Counted from the stretch's first letter, positions 18,414-28,037 are shown. The stretch: 64,000 bases of DNA from Vibrio sp. SNU_ST1 (GCF_030563405.1 NZ_CP130748.1:124001-188000); one strand, 5' to 3'. Notes: generated from the sequence alone by a model not told the origin. Numbers and translations are program-made.

Positions 18414-18524
18414 ATGAACTTTACATCAATGACTAAGGTGCTTGCCTGCGTGGCGGCTCTCTCTATTACGCTTTTCACATCCTTCCCTAAAAGCACGTTG
18501 CTAGGAGGTTCTCATGACGCATAG
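18414..18524 (+). CDS. 36-residue signal-peptide-like small ORF (possible gene remnant)
   Basis: ATG 18414 to TAG 18524 encodes MNFTSMTKVLACVAALSITL and then a short tail ending GGSHDA. It looks like a signal peptide with nothing mature behind it. Its last codons contain the AGGAGG ribosome site and the ATG of the downstream transporter (11-base overlap), so it could be a leader peptide coupling translation, or the remnant of a lost periplasmic gene. The ribosome site (GGAAATAAG) is moderate. This is a weak call. Confidence 0.35.
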   Translation: MNFTSMTKVLACVAALSITLFTSFPKSTLLGGSHDA

Positions 18525-19425
18525 AACTTTGACTGCATTGCTATTTTCTTCAGTGTGCTTGATTTGGGGTACAACGTGGTTGGCTATGGAGATTGCAGTG
18601 GAGAGCATTCCACCGATTTTTGCTACTGGACTACGCTTTCTGATTGCTGCACCAATACTGGTCATGTTGGCCAAACACTTGAAGCAGCCGCTGTTTTTCC
18701 CTAAAGGGCAGCAGTACTGGATGTTGGTGGTCGCGGTTTTCTACTTTGCGATTCCGTTTACCTTGATGATCTTTGGTGAGCAATACATATCGTCTGGCTT
18801 GGCATCAATTATTTTTGCCAACATGCCGATTGCTGTGATGGTGATGTCGAGACTGTTTCTAGGATTGAGATTAACCAACATACAACTGGCAGGCTTATTC
18901 ACCGCGGTACTGAGTCTGGTTTTAATTTTGTCTACTGAGATGAGTCTCGGTGGGCAAGACTACTTACTGGGTTTTGGGGCTCTTGGAGGAGCTGTAGCTA
19001 TTCACGCTGTGATGTATGTTTTGGTCGAGAAGTTCTGTAAAGGTGTACCAGTTTTAACCTACAACGCAGTACCGAGTCTTATCGCTTCGATCTGTTTATT
19101 GCTGGTTTCATTGGTCGTCGAGCAGCCTGATATTACGGGCTATTCAAGGAAAGCGATCGGAGCGGTAGTGTACCTAGGGTTGTTTGCGAGTGTCGGCGGA
19201 ATTGTGGCTTACTTTAAGCTCGGACAAGTATCGAGCCCGTTTACGGCATCCATCTGTTTTCTGTTCTTCCCGCTAATCGCACTGACCCTATCTACCTGGT
19301 TTGCTGGGAACAGTATCTCGTTGATTTCAGTGTTACTTATGATCCCACTACTGGGGGGAATCTTAGTCACCAAAGCGGACCCTAAGTTGTGGAAAAGAGT
19401 ACGTAAGCTTAAGCATGTTTTATAG
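18514..19425 (+). CDS. DMT-superfamily EamA-type transporter
   Basis: A 303-residue protein with ten predicted membrane helices in two EamA halves. The first begins LFSSVCLIWGTTWLAMEIAVESIPP, the second LGFGALGGAVAIHAVMYVLVE, and the protein ends in a basic cytoplasmic tail. EamA proteins export metabolites or amino acids; the substrate cannot be read from sequence. There is an excellent ribosome site AGGAGG 6 bases before ATG 18514. An IS3 element inserted 14 bp past its stop may have separated it from a native terminator. Confidence 0.85.
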   Translation: MTHRTLTALLFSSVCLIWGTTWLAMEIAVESIPPIFATGLRFLIAAPILVMLAKHLKQPLFFPKGQQYWMLVVAVFYFAIPFTLMIFGEQYISSGLASIIFANMPIAVMVMSRLFLGLRLTNIQLAGLFTAVLSLVLILSTEMSLGGQDYLLGFGALGGAVAIHAVMYVLVEKFCKGVPVLTYNAVPSLIASICLLLVSLVVEQPDITGYSRKAIGAVVYLGLFASVGGIVAYFKLGQVSSPFTASICFLFFPLIALTLSTWFAGNSISLISVLLMIPLLGGILVTKADPKLWKRVRKLKHVL

Positions 19426-19472
19426 GTGGATTGTTTAATGACCCGTCCTGATATGGGTTGACACTTGATTGA

Positions 19473-20279
19473 CTAAAACGCTCGATGTACTTCATCGGGC
19501 GTTTTGTATTTTAGAGCTGTGTGAGGCCTATATTCATTATAGATTTTTACTGATTCAGCGACCATTTTCTTTGCTTCATCTAAATCATTAGGCTTATTCA
19601 ACAGATACTCCATCTTCAATATTCCGTTGACCCTCTCTGCCAACGCATTCTGATAACAGTCATAGCCATCAGTCATTGAGCAAGATACACCATACTGTCG
19701 ATGCAACTCTTGGTATTCAACAGAGCAGTACTGAACACCTCTATCTGAGTGATGGACAAGCTCACCTGTATTCTTCCGCCCTTTCAGCGCGTTTAAAAAG
19801 GCCTGCTTGACCGTGTGAGCTTTCATATCATCACTTATGTGATAGCCCACGATTTTTCTTGAGTAAGCGTCCGTCACTAAACTGAGATAAGTACTACCAC
19901 GCCGCGTTGCTAGATAAGTAATATCGGCAACCCATAATTGCTCCGGTCCTTCCGGTATTAAGCCTTCTTTGATTCGATTTGGATGGCAGTAAAAGCGATG
20001 ATTACTGTTTGTGGTTCGATGGTAAGCCCTTCGATTCTGTACTAATAATCGATTCACTCTCAGCAGAGAGAATAAGCGGTCTCGCCCGATTTCAATATCG
20101 TTCTGAGCAAGTAAATACTTGATCTTACGAGCCCCTATTCGAGGATGCATCATCCTTTGCTCCTTCACAAAACCGAGCACATATTCATCTTTCTTTGTCT
20201 GATGAATTTCTGCAACACAGCGCTTGTAGAAAGCTTGTCGTGTAATACCTATGAAGTGACAAGCTTTAGTAACGGTCAA
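19473..20279 (-). CDS. IS3-family transposase OrfB (DDE integrase domain)
   Basis: 268 residues from a TTG that overlaps the orfA stop. The N-terminal HTH_21-type region is GITRQAFYKRC, and HPRIGARKIKYLL is near residue 45. The rve integrase core has catalytic D in WVADITYL, D in HHSDRGVQY and E in NALAERVNGILK, so the DDE triad is intact. It is normally made as an OrfAB fusion by -1 frameshifting at the A6 run on the minus strand (20296-20291), where orfA reads AAA AAA. Confidence 0.92.
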   Translation of the reverse strand: MTVTKACHFIGITRQAFYKRCVAEIHQTKKDEYVLGFVKEQRMMHPRIGARKIKYLLAQNDIEIGRDRLFSLLRVNRLLVQNRRAYHRTTNSNHRFYCHPNRIKEGLIPEGPEQLWVADITYLATRRGSTYLSLVTDAYSRKIVGYHISDDMKAHTVKQAFLNALKGRKNTGELVHHSDRGVQYCSVEYQELHRQYGVSCSMTDGYDCYQNALAERVNGILKMEYLLNKPNDLDEAKKMVAESVKIYNEYRPHTALKYKTPDEVHRAF

Positions 20280-20677
20280 CTTTCTGACCGTTTTTTCCTT
20301 AATAACTCGGCCTTGCGCTTCTTTGAAATTCGGACTCCGAAATCTCGATCCATGACTTTTACAACCGCTTCAAAGAACTCAGCTTTGAGCTGAGTTTCTT
20401 CTAATTGCTGCTCGAGTTCTTTGATTCGTTGCTCTGGGGTTTGAGTTGAGGAAGAGTTTGACATAGTCGCTCCTAACGCTCTCGATTGTTCTATTCCTTT
20501 AGACCAATCTAGTTGACCATGTTTGCGAAGCCAAACTAAAACGGTAGAGCGACCTTGGATCCCATAACGTTCTTGAGCTTGCTTATAAGTCATTTCGCCT
20601 TTTTCAACTTGGCTTACGACTGCCAATTTAAAGGCAAGAGAATAATCTCGTTGAGTACGTCTACTTGTTGTTTTCAT
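20276..20677 (-). CDS. IS3-family transposase OrfA (helix-turn-helix)
   Basis: 133 residues. I chose ATG 20677 (MKTTSRRTQRDYSLAFK) because GGAGAG lies 4 bases upstream; the frame is open to 20695. The N-terminal HTH (FKLAVVSQVEKGEMTYKQA, then YGIQGRSTVLVWLRK) binds the IS ends, and the C-terminal leucine-zipper-like coiled coil (PEQRIKELEQQLEETQLKAE) mediates dimerisation. It overlaps orfB in the -1 frame. Confidence 0.9.
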   Translation of the reverse strand: MKTTSRRTQRDYSLAFKLAVVSQVEKGEMTYKQAQERYGIQGRSTVLVWLRKHGQLDWSKGIEQSRALGATMSNSSSTQTPEQRIKELEQQLEETQLKAEFFEAVVKVMDRDFGVRISKKRKAELLRKKRSES

Positions 20678-20736
20678 GACACTCTCCAATTTCATGTTGG
20701 AAATGTGTCAACCATATTTAGGACGGTACATAACCT

Positions 20737-20766
20737 AAAAAAAAGCCTCTGAATGTTCAGAGGCTT
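20737..20766 (-). terminator. Terminator of yicC
   Basis: On the minus strand the stem AAGCCTCTGA / TCAGAGGCTT with a short loop is followed by an 8-base T run. It lies between yicC and the IS. Confidence 0.88.
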
Positions 20767-20790
20767 TAAGGGCAGTCTTGTTAATCCAGA

Positions 20791-21657
20791 TTATTCAATG
20801 TTCTGAATTTGCTCACGCATCTGTTCGATAAGAACTTTGAGCTCTACGCCCGATGCTGTGATGTCTGTACTGATAGACTTAGACGCTAACGTGTTTGACT
20901 CACGGTTGAACTCTTGCATCATGAAGTCAAGCTTACGGCCACAAGCGCCACCTTTCTTCAGTACTACATTCGCTTCTTTCACGTGAGAGTCTAGACGGTC
21001 TAGCTCTTCTGCTACGTCTGACTTCTGGGCGAGTAGGATAAGCTCTTGCTCAACACGAGAACCTTCAAGCTCAATTTTCGCATCTTCAAATTTGGTAAGA
21101 AGACGCTCACGCTGCCATTCTAGGATTTCAGGCATGCGTGCACGAACTTTCACGACTTCTTCAGTGATTGCATCTAAGCGCTGTACGATTAGCGCCTTCA
21201 TGTTTTCGCCTTCACGAGCACGAGCATCAATGAACTCTGCGATGGCATCGTTGAATGCTTCAAGTAGATCTTTGTTGATGGCATCCATGTCTTGTTCTGG
21301 CGTTTCCATTACACCAGGCCAATTCATGATTTGGAATGGGTTCAAACGGCTGTCTTCACCCGTCATCGTCATAACTTGGTTAGCAGCATTAATTACTTGC
21401 TGAGCTAAACCTTCATTAATGCTTAGTTCGCCTTTCGCTGCTGGGTTTGCTTCGAAGCGAAGGTTACATTCAACCTTGCCGCGCGCTAGACGCTTACGGA
21501 AACGTTCACGTAAGATTGGCTCTAAACCACGGAACTGTTCAGGCATACGGAAGTAAGTTTCTAGGTAGCGTTGGTTTACACTACGGATTTCCCATACTGC
21601 GCTGCCCCAATCGCCTTTTACTTCTTTGCGTGCATACGCGGTCATACTATAAATCAT
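20791..21657 (-). CDS. yicC: YicC-family endoribonuclease
   Basis: 288 residues from ATG 21657 (MIYSMTAYARKEVKGDWGSA), which has AGGA upstream and matches family N-termini; a longer frame to 21702 adds an implausible extension. Conserved regions are WEIRSVNQRYLETYFRMPE near residue 24, the N-terminal YicC_N domain, and the C-terminal DUF1732 segment DFMMQEFNRESNTLASKS. The family is reported to act as an endoribonuclease on small RNAs. It is divergent from rph, as in E. coli. Confidence 0.92.
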   Translation of the reverse strand: MIYSMTAYARKEVKGDWGSAVWEIRSVNQRYLETYFRMPEQFRGLEPILRERFRKRLARGKVECNLRFEANPAAKGELSINEGLAQQVINAANQVMTMTGEDSRLNPFQIMNWPGVMETPEQDMDAINKDLLEAFNDAIAEFIDARAREGENMKALIVQRLDAITEEVVKVRARMPEILEWQRERLLTKFEDAKIELEGSRVEQELILLAQKSDVAEELDRLDSHVKEANVVLKKGGACGRKLDFMMQEFNRESNTLASKSISTDITASGVELKVLIEQMREQIQNIE

Positions 21658-21888
21658 CGAATTTTCCTGTCTTTTATCATTCTGAAAATAACGCGCACGC
21701 ATAGTATCACGATACGGGTTGCACCCGAAGCTTGTAGCTTTTCGTTATAAATAGCTTTTAGCGATCAATAGATTTGAAAGATAAACTGCTATATAATCTT
21801 GCCCCAATCAAAACTGTCTCACCCCTTTCTTAGGTGATGCACTCTTTCGATAGTAAATCACTTCAGACTGTTAATAAGGTAGATACCA

Positions 21889-22605
21889 ATGCGTCCAAAT
21901 GACCGCGCTGTAGATCAAATTCGTCCAATTAAAATTACTCGTAACTACACAGCTTATGCTGAAGGTTCTGTATTAGTTGAGTTCGGCAACACTAAAGTTC
22001 TATGTAATGCGACGGTAGAAGAAAATGTACCGCGTTGGTTGAAAGGCCAAGGAAAGGGTTGGGTAACGGCTGAATACGGCATGCTTCCACGTGCAACGCA
22101 CACTCGTAACCGTCGTGAAGCGGCGAGCGGTAAGCAAGGTGGTCGCACGATGGAAATCCAACGTCTGATCGCTCGTAGCCTACGTGCTGTTGTTGACCTG
22201 AAAGTAATGGGTGAAATCATGATCACTGTCGATTGTGATGTTATCCAAGCTGACGGCGGTACTCGTACTGCTTCTATTTCAGGTGCAAGCGTTGCAATGG
22301 CTGACGCTATCAACAGCTTACTAGCAAGCGGTAAACTGAAAAAGAACCCAATGAAAGGCCACGTAGCGGCAGTTTCAGTGGGCATCGTTGGTGCACAAGC
22401 ACTGTGTGACCTTGAGTACGTTGAAGACTCAGCAGCCGATACCGACATGAACGTTGTAATGACGGAAGACGGTAAGATGATTGAGATTCAAGGCACCGCA
22501 GAAGGCGAACCGTTCAGCCACGAAGAGCTGATGCAGCTTTTAGCCCTGGCAAATAAGGGCATTACCGATATCGTCGAAGCGCAGAAAGCTGCGTTGGCCG
22601 ATTAG
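21889..22605 (+). CDS. rph: Ribonuclease PH
   Basis: 238 residues with the PNPase/RNase PH fold: [39 protein letters not shown] at the start, [18 protein letters not shown] near residue 60, [16 protein letters not shown] near residue 110 and [17 protein letters not shown] near residue 170. It is a phosphate-dependent 3' exonuclease that trims tRNA 3' ends. The gene is full length, unlike the frameshifted rph of E. coli K-12. A terminator separates it from pyrE. Confidence 0.97.
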   Translation: MRPNDRAVDQIRPIKITRNYTAYAEGSVLVEFGNTKVLCNATVEENVPRWLKGQGKGWVTAEYGMLPRATHTRNRREAASGKQGGRTMEIQRLIARSLRAVVDLKVMGEIMITVDCDVIQADGGTRTASISGASVAMADAINSLLASGKLKKNPMKGHVAAVSVGIVGAQALCDLEYVEDSAADTDMNVVMTEDGKMIEIQGTAEGEPFSHEELMQLLALANKGITDIVEAQKAALAD

Positions 22606-22612
22606 TTTCTAG

Positions 22613-22641
22613 ATAGCTCCCAATTTGGGGGCTATTTTTTT
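22613..22641 (+). terminator. Terminator of rph
   Basis: The stem ATAGC-CCC / GGG-GCTAT is followed by seven T residues, 8 bases past the rph stop. Confidence 0.88.
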
Positions 22642-22710
22642 GTCTGTAAAACTCGAAAGGGTAGTGCAGAGCGTAAGTTAAGTTTTATTGAATAAACGTA
22701 GAGGAAAAAC

Positions 22711-23352
22711 ATGAAAGCATATCAACGTGAATTTATTGAATTTGCACTAGAGAAAGAAGTACTTAAGTTTGGTGAGTTTACTTTAAAGTCTGGCCGTAAG
22801 AGCCCTTACTTCTTCAATGCTGGATTGTTTAATACAGGTCGTGACCTTGCACGCTTAGGTCGCTTCTACGCAGCAGCATTGGCTGATTCGGGTATTGAGT
22901 TCGATGTACTATTTGGCCCTGCATACAAAGGTATCCCAATCGCAACAACAACAGCGGTTGCACTTGCTGATCACCACGATGTGGACACGCCTTATTGCTT
23001 CAACCGTAAAGAAGCAAAGAACCACGGTGAAGGTGGCAACCTAGTCGGTAGCGAACTTGAAGGTCGCATCATGCTAGTGGATGACGTGATCACTGCAGGT
23101 ACTGCAATCCGTGAGTCGATGGAAATCATCCAAGCAAACGGCGCTGACTTAGCGGGCGTACTTGTTGCGATTGACCGTCAAGAGAAGGGCAAAGGTGAAT
23201 TGTCTGCGATTCAAGAAGTAGAGCGTGACTTCGGTTGTGCGATTATCTCAATCGTTAGTTTGACTGACCTGGTGACATTCCTTGAAGAGAAAGGCACCGA
23301 CGCAGCACATCTAGAATCTGTAAAAGCGTACCGCGCTCAATATGGTATCTAA
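22711..23352 (+). CDS. pyrE: Orotate phosphoribosyltransferase
   Basis: 213 residues. The PRPP-binding motif [16 protein letters not shown] is near residue 122, [17 protein letters not shown] near residue 70, and the catalytic loop [11 protein letters not shown] near residue 100. It converts orotate and PRPP to OMP in UMP synthesis. It follows rph but has its own upstream region with AGAGGAAA as ribosome site, and a strong bidirectional terminator follows. Confidence 0.97.
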   Translation: MKAYQREFIEFALEKEVLKFGEFTLKSGRKSPYFFNAGLFNTGRDLARLGRFYAAALADSGIEFDVLFGPAYKGIPIATTTAVALADHHDVDTPYCFNRKEAKNHGEGGNLVGSELEGRIMLVDDVITAGTAIRESMEIIQANGADLAGVLVAIDRQEKGKGELSAIQEVERDFGCAIISIVSLTDLVTFLEEKGTDAAHLESVKAYRAQYGI

Positions 23353-23414
23353 TTCGTAAACTGAAGAAGTTGAACCTAATGGTTTGGTTCCCTCGGTTTA
23401 GAGTTTAAAAAAGA

Positions 23415-23453
23415 AAAATGCCCGAGAGATGAAACTCTTTCGGGCATTTTTTT
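23415..23453. terminator. Bidirectional terminator between pyrE and the acyltransferase
   Basis: The stem AAATGCCCGA-GAG / CTC-TCGGGCATTT has A-rich and T-rich flanks (TTTTTTT on +), serving convergent genes. Confidence 0.88.
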
Positions 23454-23485
23454 ACTTAAATCTTATTGGACAGAATAATGCTCGC

Positions 23486-24436
23486 TTACTTGTAACGAAT
23501 GCCTTTTTCCGCTTCTGGATCTTCCATGGTCTTGAAGCGTTTGTGTAGCCACATCCATTGCTCCGGGGCTCTTAAGATAATCTTCTCAAGATAGCGGTTC
23601 ATATACGCTGCTGCCGCTTTTTCATCTTTCTGCGGATAGTTATCTTCGATTGATTCGTCGGCCATGATTTCATATTTGCCGTCGGCATTTCTAAAGCCAG
23701 ACCCAATAACGACCGCGCATCGACTGGTGTAAGCCAAAATGCTGGTTCCAGTGGTGGTGCTTGCATCCTCTACTGCAAAGAAAGGTACGAATACAGATTT
23801 ATTGCGACCGTAGTCATGATCAGGGAGATAGAATAGGCGATCTCCGTTACGCAGAACGCGTATCATCTTTTTCACATCTTTTCGATCAATAGTCAGATTG
23901 CCATTGTGGGTTCGGCCCCAAAACTGAATAAGGTTATATGCCGCGTTGTTATGTGGGCGATACACGCCATACCCATGCTGTCCGAGTACAGCAAAAGCGC
24001 GAGCGGTAATTTCAAGGTTGAGAGCGTGCACACAACAAAGTAGAACGCCTTTACCGTTTTTGCTATGCGATCTCATTACTGCAGTATCTTTATCAACCAG
24101 CAACATTTTAAATCGCCACGTAGGCCAAAACCAAGTAATGCCGGTTTCAACCAACGCTAATCCAGTATTTTTGAAGTTTTCTTTAACTAATTGATTTATT
24201 TCTTCTACGGGCTTTTCAGGAAAGGCTAGCTCCATATTACGAGTTGCAATATCAACCCGTTTTTTACCAAAACGCACGCCTAGTAAGCCAAGTCGCTGCC
24301 CTAAGGAGAGCAACACACGGTAAGGTAGCAGGTTAACAATTAGAGCCAACAACCCAAAGCCTAGCCATACGGGCCAGTATTTAGGGTGAAGCAGTAAGAG
24401 TGAAAATTCAGGCTTATCATATGTGGTTTTGTTCAT
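23486..24436 (-). CDS. Lipid A late acyltransferase (LpxL/HtrB-like)
   Basis: A 316-residue LPLAT-family membrane enzyme. The N-terminal hydrophobic anchor (WLGFGLLALIVNLLPYRVLLSL) is at about residues 24-46. The HX4E catalytic motif is HALNLE near residue 137, and the substrate-loop YLPDHDYG is near residue 204. LpxL-type enzymes transfer a secondary acyl chain to Kdo2-lipid A (or Kdo-lipid A) at the inner membrane. The position between pyrE and slmA equals that of the paired acyltransferase genes of V. cholerae, but only one copy is here; the LpxM-like paralogue is at 40974. Acyl specificity cannot be read. Confidence 0.87.
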   Translation of the reverse strand: MNKTTYDKPEFSLLLLHPKYWPVWLGFGLLALIVNLLPYRVLLSLGQRLGLLGVRFGKKRVDIATRNMELAFPEKPVEEINQLVKENFKNTGLALVETGITWFWPTWRFKMLLVDKDTAVMRSHSKNGKGVLLCCVHALNLEITARAFAVLGQHGYGVYRPHNNAAYNLIQFWGRTHNGNLTIDRKDVKKMIRVLRNGDRLFYLPDHDYGRNKSVFVPFFAVEDASTTTGTSILAYTSRCAVVIGSGFRNADGKYEIMADESIEDNYPQKDEKAAAAYMNRYLEKIILRAPEQWMWLHKRFKTMEDPEAEKGIRYK

Positions 24437-24458
24437 ATATTTGGCTTAATGCTGATTA

Positions 24459-25049
24459 CTATTCGATTTGTGCACTCAGAAGTGCCCAATACTCTTCAAA
24501 GTTCGCTGTCGGTTGATATTTGAAATCTGAGCGAACAAATCGATTTAAACTTCCTTCAACCTGACCTAACAATTGAGCAGCTAAGATTTTTTCATCAACT
24601 GGGAATGACTTCCCTTCACGAAGCTTTCTTTCTCGTAGAATTTGGCGAAGTTGTGTCTCAATACGTTCGAAAAGCTGATTGATGCGATCGCGCAGGCGTT
24701 CATTTTCAAACATTAGAGCATGACCAGACAAAATTCGAGTCAGGCCTGGGTTACGTTCTGAGAAAACCAAGATAAGTTGTAGCACTAGGCGTATGCGCTC
24801 TAGTGTGTCTTTCTCTTCATCTAGAATACGGTTGATTCGAGACATCAACGCTTCTTCAATGAACTCGATCAAGCCTTCAAACATGCGAGCTTTGCTTGGG
24901 AAGTGGCGGTATAACGCAGCTTCAGAAACACCAACTTGCTTGGCCAACTTTACCGTTGTGATACGAGAAGCACCTTCGGTCGATTCCAACATTTGTGCTA
25001 GAGCTTGCAGGATCTCTTCACGACGGTTTGATTTTCGAGTACCGGCCAT
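24459..25049 (-). CDS. slmA: Nucleoid occlusion factor SlmA (TetR fold)
   Basis: 196 residues. The N-terminal TetR HTH ([14 protein letters not shown], then [34 protein letters not shown]) is nearly identical to E. coli SlmA, and the C-terminal dimer domain follows. SlmA bound to chromosomal sites antagonises FtsZ assembly over the nucleoid. It is encoded between coaBC and the LpxL-like gene, all leftward, as in other vibrios. The ribosome site on the minus strand is GGAAG. Confidence 0.95.
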   Translation of the reverse strand: MAGTRKSNRREEILQALAQMLESTEGASRITTVKLAKQVGVSEAALYRHFPSKARMFEGLIEFIEEALMSRINRILDEEKDTLERIRLVLQLILVFSERNPGLTRILSGHALMFENERLRDRINQLFERIETQLRQILRERKLREGKSFPVDEKILAAQLLGQVEGSLNRFVRSDFKYQPTANFEEYWALLSAQIE

Positions 25050-25187
25050 CTATTTACTTCCTTTCCTAAAGATGAGGATTGAGTGAAGAAGGATTATAAA
25101 CACCATTCAATTCTGTTCCTAGTTTTGTAAGACCTAGGTCAACAGAATCGAGAGGTGTCAGCGTATTGTCAGGGTGAAATTGTGCGT

Positions 25188-26429
25188 TTATACGTCAATA
25201 AGCTGTTGGATCTGATTAAGGATCTGGAAACCAAGAGAGTCTTTGCTATCTAGAGGTAGAGATTTATCGCCACCTTTCCAATAAAGGTGCAACTCATTAC
25301 TACTACTATTAAAGCCTTGGCCTTCGACAGAGACATCGTTAGCACAAATCATATCAAGGTTCTTTCTTTCCAATTTTCCGCGCGCATACTTCTCGACATC
25401 TTGAGTTTCTGCTGCGAAGCCGACAGTAAATGGACGATCTTCGGTCATTGAGGCAACGGAAGCCACAATGTCTGGGTTCTTAACCATTTGAATGGTCATG
25501 TCATCTTTACCATCGACTTTTTTGAGCTTTTGATCTGCAATGGTCTCTGGGCGGTAATCGGCAACCGCAGCGCAGCTGATGAAAATATCGTGTTGCGCAG
25601 CATTGGCATTAACGGCATCAAACATCTGTTGTGCGCTGTCTACATCAATGCGATTAACCTGATTTGGTGTCGCGAGTGATACAGGGCCACTAATTAGAGT
25701 CACCGTAGCACCTTGTTTCGCGGCCGCTTCAGCCAGTGCATAGCCCATCTTGCCCGAGCTATGATTGGTAATGTAACGAACTGGGTCGATCGCTTCGCGA
25801 GTTGGACCCGCAGTAATTAACACCGAACGGCCTGTAAGAGGTTTAGGTTGGAAGAAGTCTTCACAACGATGGACCAGTTGCATTGGCTCTAACATACGCC
25901 CCATACCAACATCGCCACAGGCCTGTTCACCAGCTGCCGGGCCCCAGATTTCACAGCCACGACGTTTTAGCGTTGCGATGTTCTCTTGAGTTGCAGGGTG
26001 GCTGTACATTTGTTGGTTCATTGCTGGGGATACCGCAACTGGCGCATCGGTTGCTAAAACCAAAGTGGTCAGTAGGTCGTTACCCATGCCTGCGGTCATG
26101 CGAGCAATAAGGTCTGCGGTTGCGGGTGCTAATAAGACTAGGTCAGCCCATTTCGCCAGTTCGATGTGCCCCATGGAAGCTTCAGCAGCAGGATCAAGCA
26201 AACTATCAGACACTGGCCTTCCAGAGACGGCTTGCATGGTGAGAGGAGTAATGAACTCCTTAGCCGCATTAGTCATGACGACTTGTACCTGCGCACCACG
26301 TTCGATTAAGCGTCGAGTCAGTTCGGCACATTTATAAGCTGCGATACCACCACTAATGCCAAGTAGGATTTTTTTTCCAGCTAGGCCTTGTTGGTCAGCG
26401 TTATCCAGTTGATTAACCAATGTTTGCAT
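25188..26429 (-). CDS. coaBC: Bifunctional phosphopantothenoylcysteine decarboxylase / phosphopantothenate-cysteine ligase
   Basis: A 413-residue flavoprotein fusion. The N-terminal CoaC domain has [18 protein letters not shown] near residue 24, the catalytic His region [12 protein letters not shown], the PAMNQQMY motif and the Cys loop CGDVGMGRM. The C-terminal CoaB domain has [19 protein letters not shown] near residue 205, [20 protein letters not shown] and the KKVDGKDD loop. It carries out two CoA biosynthesis steps. It is divergent from radC. Length is normal (about 400-410). Confidence 0.96.
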   Translation of the reverse strand: MQTLVNQLDNADQQGLAGKKILLGISGGIAAYKCAELTRRLIERGAQVQVVMTNAAKEFITPLTMQAVSGRPVSDSLLDPAAEASMGHIELAKWADLVLLAPATADLIARMTAGMGNDLLTTLVLATDAPVAVSPAMNQQMYSHPATQENIATLKRRGCEIWGPAAGEQACGDVGMGRMLEPMQLVHRCEDFFQPKPLTGRSVLITAGPTREAIDPVRYITNHSSGKMGYALAEAAAKQGATVTLISGPVSLATPNQVNRIDVDSAQQMFDAVNANAAQHDIFISCAAVADYRPETIADQKLKKVDGKDDMTIQMVKNPDIVASVASMTEDRPFTVGFAAETQDVEKYARGKLERKNLDMICANDVSVEGQGFNSSSNELHLYWKGGDKSLPLDSKDSLGFQILNQIQQLIDV

Positions 26430-26611
26430 GATTCTGTTCCTTAATTTCTCTGGGACTAACGATATCAGAACAAAGGATTAGTGCCTAGAAGCAGAATTGG
26501 AACAGGTTTGACACTCATCAAGTTGATGTTATCAAACTTATCAATTACACGGTTTTGCTAGGCATTAGTCTTCTTTATAACGCTGTGGAAGCTCTCCGTA
26601 GACAAACGGAT

Positions 26612-26640
26612 TAGGGTGATGGATCGTATTCATCACCCTA
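26612..26640 (+). other. Perfect stem-loop immediately upstream of radC
   Basis: TAGGGTGATG / CATCACCCTA is a perfect 10-bp inverted repeat with a 9-base loop. It ends 12 bases before the radC start and has no T run. The radC ATG lacks a clear Shine-Dalgarno, so the hairpin may affect translation or act as an operator. Confidence 0.5.
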
Positions 26641-26652
26641 GATAGCCTTTAT

Positions 26653-27327
26653 ATGCCTATAAGTAAAATGCCTGTTGAGTCGATGCCAAGAGAAAAGTTA
26701 CTGAGTAGAGGCCCCGACTCCTTAAGTGATGCGGAGTTGTTAGCGATATTTCTTCGAACGGGCACACAAGGAATGAACGTTTTAGAGTTATCGGATAAGT
26801 TGATCAAAGATTTTGGTTCGCTTCGCCATCTTTTTTCTGCAACGGAGGCCGAGTTTTGTGCCCATAAAGGGATGGGGCAGGCGAAATATGTCCAGTTGCA
26901 GGCTGTTTTGGAGATGACGCAACGTTATTTGGCCGAGACTGTATCTCGAGGGGATGCATTAACTAGCCCAAGCCACACCAAGTTGTATCTTTCGAGTATG
27001 TTGCGTGATCGCCAGCGAGAAGCCTTCTATATATTGTTCCTAGATAACCAAAACAGAGTAATAAAGGATGAAGTGATGTTTGAAGGAACCATCGATGCAG
27101 CATCTGTTTACCCTAGAGAAGTGGTTAAACGGGCACTTCATCATAATGCAGCCGCTTTAATCCTAGCGCACAACCATCCTTCCGGTGTCGCAGAGCCAAG
27201 CCAAGCAGATAGGCGAATTACACGTAGATTAACCGATGCATTGGCACTAGTGGACATCCGAATTCTCGACCATTTTGTCGTTGGAGATGGCGAAGTTATC
27301 TCTTTTGCAGAGCGCGGATGGATTTGA
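26653..27327 (+). CDS. radC: RadC family (JAMM/MPN domain) protein
   Basis: A 224-residue protein with an N-terminal HhH-like UPF0758 region ([29 protein letters not shown]). The C-terminal JAB1/MPN metalloprotease-like domain has the metal motif [14 protein letters not shown] near residue 173 and the upstream Glu in [24 protein letters not shown]. The role is uncertain; despite the name, a direct DNA-repair role is doubtful. It is divergent from coaBC and upstream of rpmBG, the conserved order. The ATG has no evident ribosome site. Confidence 0.92.
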   Translation: MPISKMPVESMPREKLLSRGPDSLSDAELLAIFLRTGTQGMNVLELSDKLIKDFGSLRHLFSATEAEFCAHKGMGQAKYVQLQAVLEMTQRYLAETVSRGDALTSPSHTKLYLSSMLRDRQREAFYILFLDNQNRVIKDEVMFEGTIDAASVYPREVVKRALHHNAAALILAHNHPSGVAEPSQADRRITRRLTDALALVDIRILDHFVVGDGEVISFAERGWI

Positions 27328-27468
27328 ATCACATTTTAGGTTGTTAGTTGCGTTAAATCTGCTATCATTCCGCCCACATTTTAGAACCTTAAATCAGCTC
27401 TGATTACTCAAATAGCTGCCCTGTTCAAAAAAAGATCACGAAATCCTTAAAAAGGATCTGTTCGGGTC

Positions 27469-27497
27469 TTGAGCAATGCATGTCAAGTTAGTATAAT
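27469..27497 (+). promoter_or_regulatory. Strong sigma70 promoter for rpmB-rpmG
   Basis: TTGAGC (27469-27474), a 17-bp spacer, and a consensus TATAAT (27492-27497), followed by a GC-rich CGCGACC discriminator typical of stringently controlled ribosomal genes. It gives a leader of about 115 nt before rpmB. Confidence 0.82.
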
Positions 27498-27619
27498 ACG
27501 CGACCTTTGATAGCCTTGAATGGATTTTCCATTATGGTTTTTACCTCTATTTTCAGAATTGATAGAGAGGTTCGGCCACCAAGGTTGATATCGAGCTGAA
27601 ACGATTTGGAGAGACATTC

Positions 27620-27856
27620 ATGTCCCGAGTATGTCAAGTAACTGGTAAGCGTCCAGTAACGGGTAACAACCGTTCACACGCACGCAATGCTACCAAGCGT
27701 CGTTTTCTGCCGAACCTACAAACTCACCGTTTCTGGGTAGAGAGCGAAAAACGTTTTGTTAAACTACGTCTAACTGCTAAAGGCATGCGTATTATTGATA
27801 AGAAAGGCATCGATGCTGTTCTTGTTGATATCCGTGCACGTGGCGAAAACGTTTAA
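27620..27856 (+). CDS. rpmB: 50S ribosomal protein L28
   Basis: A 78-residue basic protein starting [20 protein letters not shown], the invariant bL28 start, with the segment [16 protein letters not shown]. The ribosome site is GGAGAGAC. It is cotranscribed with rpmG 13 bp downstream. Confidence 0.98.
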   Translation: MSRVCQVTGKRPVTGNNRSHARNATKRRFLPNLQTHRFWVESEKRFVKLRLTAKGMRIIDKKGIDAVLVDIRARGENV

Positions 27857-27869
27857 GAGGAATTAAGCA

Positions 27870-28037
27870 ATGGCTAAAGGCATTCGTGAGAAAATCCGTC
27901 TAGTATCTTCTGCTGGAACTGGTCACTTCTACACAACTGACAAGAACAAGCGTAACATGCCAGGCAAATTTGAGATCAAAAAGTTTGATCCAGTAGTTCG
28001 CCAGCACGTTATGTACAAAGAAGCTAAAATCAAGTAA
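27870..28037 (+). CDS. rpmG: 50S ribosomal protein L33
   Basis: A 55-residue protein, [20 protein letters not shown] then [20 protein letters not shown], ending EAKIK. It is the Cys-free form of bL33, so no zinc is needed. The ribosome site is AAGAGGAA. It forms an operon with rpmB and is followed by a terminator. Confidence 0.98.
   Translation: MAKGIREKIRLVSSAGTGHFYTTDKNKRNMPGKFEIKKFDPVVRQHVMYKEAKIK

Larger units (their letters stand above)
19439..20730 (-). mobile_element. Complete IS3-family insertion sequence
   Basis: About 1292 bp. The ends are imperfect inverted repeats: left TGACCCGTCCTGATATGG, right (reverse complement) TGTACCGTCCTAAATATGG, both continuing into GTTGACAC. The termini are TG...CA. 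TAA flanks both sides (19436-19438 and 20731-20733), consistent with a 3-bp target duplication. It holds orfA and orfB in the IS3 arrangement with a -1 frameshift site. It is inserted between the EamA transporter and yicC. Confidence 0.9.
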
